The position numbers were made by a program, and so were the translations under genes. A stretch of DNA of 16,771 bases from Prolixibacteraceae bacterium (GTDB lineage: Bacteria > Bacteroidota > Bacteroidia > Bacteroidales > Prolixibacteraceae). The notes under the pieces were generated by a model that saw nothing but the letters and a program-made list of their open reading frames with translations, was not told the origin of the DNA and ran no database searches. This document shows, in pieces, positions 14,689 through 16,771 of the stretch (its first letter is position 1; each line of letters opens with the position of its first letter). Location: NCBI GenBank assembly GCA_023228025.1, contig JALOCD010000098.1, positions 1-16,771 on the forward strand. The letters run 5' to 3'.

Positions 14689-15456
14689 TTAGTCTCCCGG
14701 ACGAATACTTTTCATTTTTTGCTGTGTAAAAAATCCCACATTTAAAGGAATATCAAATTCCTGAGCAGGAAATTCAATAATCGTTTTATTGCCTGGTTTA
14801 TCTTGCGGGACAATCGTCAACCTGGCCGGTAATTCCCTGTCATTAAAGCGCGTGATCTTATCGCAAAACATCGTGTTGATCTTTGACAAATCTTCGTCGT
14901 AGTATTCGACCTTCATCTGCCAAAACTTCCCCTTGGCAATCCAGATCACAACTTTGCCCCAAACAACCGCAGAGGTGGATAACGGAATCATCTCAATTTT
15001 CCAGCAAGTTACTCCTGAGATCTGCTCCTCGCCAACTATTTTCTGCACATAATCATCCACCATGGAGCTGCCCTTCATCAAATCATCGTTGGTAAAATCG
15101 GAACCCATCCACGATTGGGCCATCATGGATGGTGGTATTTTGATCATTCTTCCGATGGAGGGCATCCAGTTCCACATCTCCTTTTCCCGTTTCATGAAAA
15201 CAGAACCCTTGTCGCGGGCAGGGGCAGTCACAAGTATCAGGTAATATTCCTCCCCAACAGACCAGCTTTCCATACTAACTTCCCTCGTCCAGGTTGGTCG
15301 GACGATGGTCATGGTCATCTTTCCCTTGTTCGACTTTCCATTGACAAGGGCCTGGGATTGCCTGAGTATCTCCCTGCCATTTTCCTGGGCCGGAGAGCTT
15401 CGAAAGCTGAGCATAAGAAGAATGAGAAACGTTAAAATCTTCAATCGTCTTTTCAT
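14689..15456 (-). CDS. LolA-like outer-membrane lipoprotein-sorting protein (PF17131-like)
   Basis: The 255-residue periplasmic protein has a signal peptide (1-23, cleavage after SPA). A LolA-like half-barrel fold follows, running MTMTIVRPTWTREV, then YYLILVTAPARDKGSVF. A Trp/Met-rich block at 94-128 (EMWNWMPSIGRMIKIPP, then MMAQSWMGSDFTNDDL) is the hallmark of this LolA-like family. I use ATG 15456; a GTG at 15462 would add two residues. The family is usually found beside RND/MMPL or ABC transporters and is thought to carry a hydrophobic ligand. First gene of the envelope operon; 105 nt of AT-rich DNA separates it from mnmD. Confidence 0.9.
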   Translation of the reverse strand: MKRRLKILTFLILLMLSFRSSPAQENGREILRQSQALVNGKSNKGKMTMTIVRPTWTREVSMESWSVGEEYYLILVTAPARDKGSVFMKREKEMWNWMPSIGRMIKIPPSMMAQSWMGSDFTNDDLMKGSSMVDDYVQKIVGEEQISGVTCWKIEMIPLSTSAVVWGKVVIWIAKGKFWQMKVEYYDEDLSKINTMFCDKITRFNDRELPARLTIVPQDKPGNKTIIEFPAQEFDIPLNVGFFTQQKMKSIRPGD

Positions 15457-15561
15457 ATTCACCGGGATAGATTACAAGAAAACAGATCGTTACCAAATAC
15501 CTATGTGAATATAACGAATTATCTTTCTCGTTGAAAACAATGAAAGATATTTAACAAAAGA

Positions 15562-16248
15562 TTAATCCAGTATTGAGAACTTTTGGCGTTTTGTTGCCCT
15601 GATCATCTCTCTCTTCCCGGGTGGACCCGGAATTCGCTCCACCACAAACCCTACGGACAGGAGTGTCCTCCTGACAACTCCTTTGGCACAATAAGTTACG
15701 AGTATGCCATCGGGATTCATTCGGTCAAAGATCTTTTCGAAAATAGAAAGGCTCCAAAGTTCCGGTTGCTTTTCGGGTGAAAAGGCATCAAAGTAGACCA
15801 GATCAACAAGAGGTAGTTGGCCACATTCCAACGCTAAAAGGTCCGAATCAATTTTTTGAAGTACAAACTGCTGTTGAATTTCGACTTCATGATTCCAAAG
15901 GGCCCGGTGAATGAGGGAGAACCATTCTGGATTACTCTCAGGAAAGTGATCACAGAATTCCAATTTTTCCCAGACTATTTCGGGCAAGGGGAATTTCTCG
16001 ATGGTGTTGTACCAAACTTTTTTCCCGGCGCTCATACCAGCCAAAAGAGTCAGGTAGCAATTCAAGCCTGTTCCAAAACCAATTTCCAGTACCCTGATTT
16101 CACTCTTCAGACAGTGTCTAAAACCAGCCTGTATAAAAACATGTTGCGATTCCTGAATGGCCCCGAAAGTCGAATGGTAATGCTCGTCCAATTCACCCAG
16201 ATACAGGGTCTGCGATCCATCAAGGGTTTTTCTGATTTCAACGTTCAT
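15562..16248 (-). CDS. mnmD: tRNA 5-methylaminomethyl-2-thiouridine methyltransferase, MnmD (MnmC-N) type
   Basis: The 228-residue protein has the opening RKTLDGSQTLYLGELDEHYHSTFGAIQESQHVFI, the SAM motif LEIGFGTGLNCYLTLL, the conserved YFDAFSPEKQPELWS (acceptor and catalytic Asp region) and VTYCAKGVVRRTL near the end. This is the methyltransferase half of MnmC without the FAD oxidase half. It methylates the nm5 group on U34 of tRNAs in the cytoplasm. The reading frame extends to 16281, but homologues begin near NVEIRKTLDGS, so I use ATG 16248 (ATG 16254 is an alternative). It overlaps the end of the MATE gene by 11 nt, implying coupled translation. Confidence 0.93.
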   Translation of the reverse strand: MNVEIRKTLDGSQTLYLGELDEHYHSTFGAIQESQHVFIQAGFRHCLKSEIRVLEIGFGTGLNCYLTLLAGMSAGKKVWYNTIEKFPLPEIVWEKLEFCDHFPESNPEWFSLIHRALWNHEVEIQQQFVLQKIDSDLLALECGQLPLVDLVYFDAFSPEKQPELWSLSIFEKIFDRMNPDGILVTYCAKGVVRRTLLSVGFVVERIPGPPGKREMIRATKRQKFSILD

Positions 16249-16771
16249 CCTCATCTTCTGTTTTGGAATCAATAACATCATGCCTCAGGATGGTCGGTAA
16301 TTGTCGGATAAATGTAATTTTTCTTCTGTTTGTTTCCACGTATTGGGGATGGCCTTTCATCCAGATATAGAACCAACCAAACAAAATCAACCCTTTTACA
16401 ACTGAAGTCAGGGTGATGCTCCACCACACCCCGGTGACGCCAAAAATTGTTGGTTGGGAAAGATAAAGCGCCAAAGGAATGCGTAATCCAGTCAATGTTA
16501 TGCCAACAAGGGAGGGAGGAATTGTTTTTCCAACTCCATTGAAAACGCCGCCTGTAGTAATTTCGATACACATAAAAAATTGCGAAATAGCCAAAATCGA
16601 AAGGTAACGTACGCCCAAACTTATCCCCTCCTCCTCCCTAAGGAAAAGGGTATAAATTTCCCTTCCAAAGACCAGAAAGCAGATGGTTACCAGAATTCCG
16701 ATGGTACCACTGATGGTAATTGTTGTAAAATAGCCCTTAAATATTCTTTCCCATTTGTTGGCGCCAAAATT
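16238..16771 (-). CDS. MATE-family multidrug/Na+ exporter, C-terminal part (truncated by window edge)
   Basis: The frame is open from the right edge (16771) to a stop at 16238, giving 177 residues. It starts NFGANKWERIFKGYFTTITI, the N.GA...R motif that begins the second half of MATE transporters. Hydrophobic helices follow, with GGVFNGVGKTIPPSLVGITLTGLRIPLA, the conserved G.G.T..P segment. The last helix is followed by a charged cytoplasmic tail. MATE proteins export cationic drugs or metabolites by Na+ or H+ antiport; substrate unknown. The beginning lies beyond the window. Pairing with mnmD probably reflects chance operon structure. Confidence 0.9.
   Translation of the reverse strand, partial: NFGANKWERIFKGYFTTITISGTIGILVTICFLVFGREIYTLFLREEEGISLGVRYLSILAISQFFMCIEITTGGVFNGVGKTIPPSLVGITLTGLRIPLALYLSQPTIFGVTGVWWSITLTSVVKGLILFGWFYIWMKGHPQYVETNRRKITFIRQLPTILRHDVIDSKTEDEDER

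Noticed and set aside
10204..15456. Plain MacAB-TolC drug exporter
   Set aside because: No membrane-fusion protein (MacA) or TolC-like gene is present; a LolA-like protein and a barrel take those places.
15856..16275. 139-residue plus-strand ORF opposite mnmD
   Set aside because: It is antisense to the recognised methyltransferase motifs.

Overview
The window looks like chromosomal DNA of a Bacteroidota bacterium, probably a Bacteroidales- or Marinilabiliales-like environmental lineage. This rests on moderate-to-low GC, few Shine-Dalgarno sequences, promoters of the Bacteroidota type (TTTG, about 19 nt, TAnnTTTG; a perfect one at 6939-6969), and a gene set typical of the phylum: DUF3127, M64 peptidase, a lipoprotein FKBP, lipoprotein ApbE, DUF6249 beside an ECF sigma factor. 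No rRNA, tRNA, CRISPR array, transposase or phage gene was seen.

Layout. 1-189 is the start of an Lrp/AsnC regulator running off the left edge. A 330-nt spacer (190-519) holds a possible 22-codon ORF that overlaps a foldable leader, then an Amt ammonium transporter (520-1842). A nitroreductase (1906-2445, minus) follows. 2595-4108 is a stress-signalling module: an ECF sigma factor and a small two-TM partner on the minus strand, with a divergent DUF6249 membrane protein. Their shared 120-nt promoter region carries an 8-bp inverted repeat containing TGTAAC, and on the plus strand this forms an ECF-type promoter. A secreted M64 metallopeptidase (minus), a YbdG-like MscS channel (plus) and a second Lrp regulator (plus) follow. 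A spacer at 7509-7713 carries an interrupted-palindrome repeat.

From 7714 to the right edge every gene is on the minus strand. Read in transcription order (right to left) they are: a MATE exporter (partial) overlapping an MnmD-like tRNA methyltransferase; a compact five-gene cluster of LolA-like periplasmic protein, FtsX/MacB permease, second FtsX/MacB permease, LolD/MacB-type ATPase and outer-membrane beta-barrel; then, after larger gaps, an ApbE flavin transferase lipoprotein, an FKBP prolyl isomerase lipoprotein, a strong hairpin terminator, and a DUF3127 protein with an SSB-like C-terminal tip.

The most interesting part is the five-gene cluster (10204-15456). It encodes an inner-membrane ABC engine, a periplasmic lipid- or lipoprotein-carrier fold and an outer-membrane barrel, so one operon could span the whole envelope. 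Its substrate is unknown. Secondary points are the ECF divergent promoter, the foldable leader or micro-ORF before amt, and the DDLPF tip on DUF3127.
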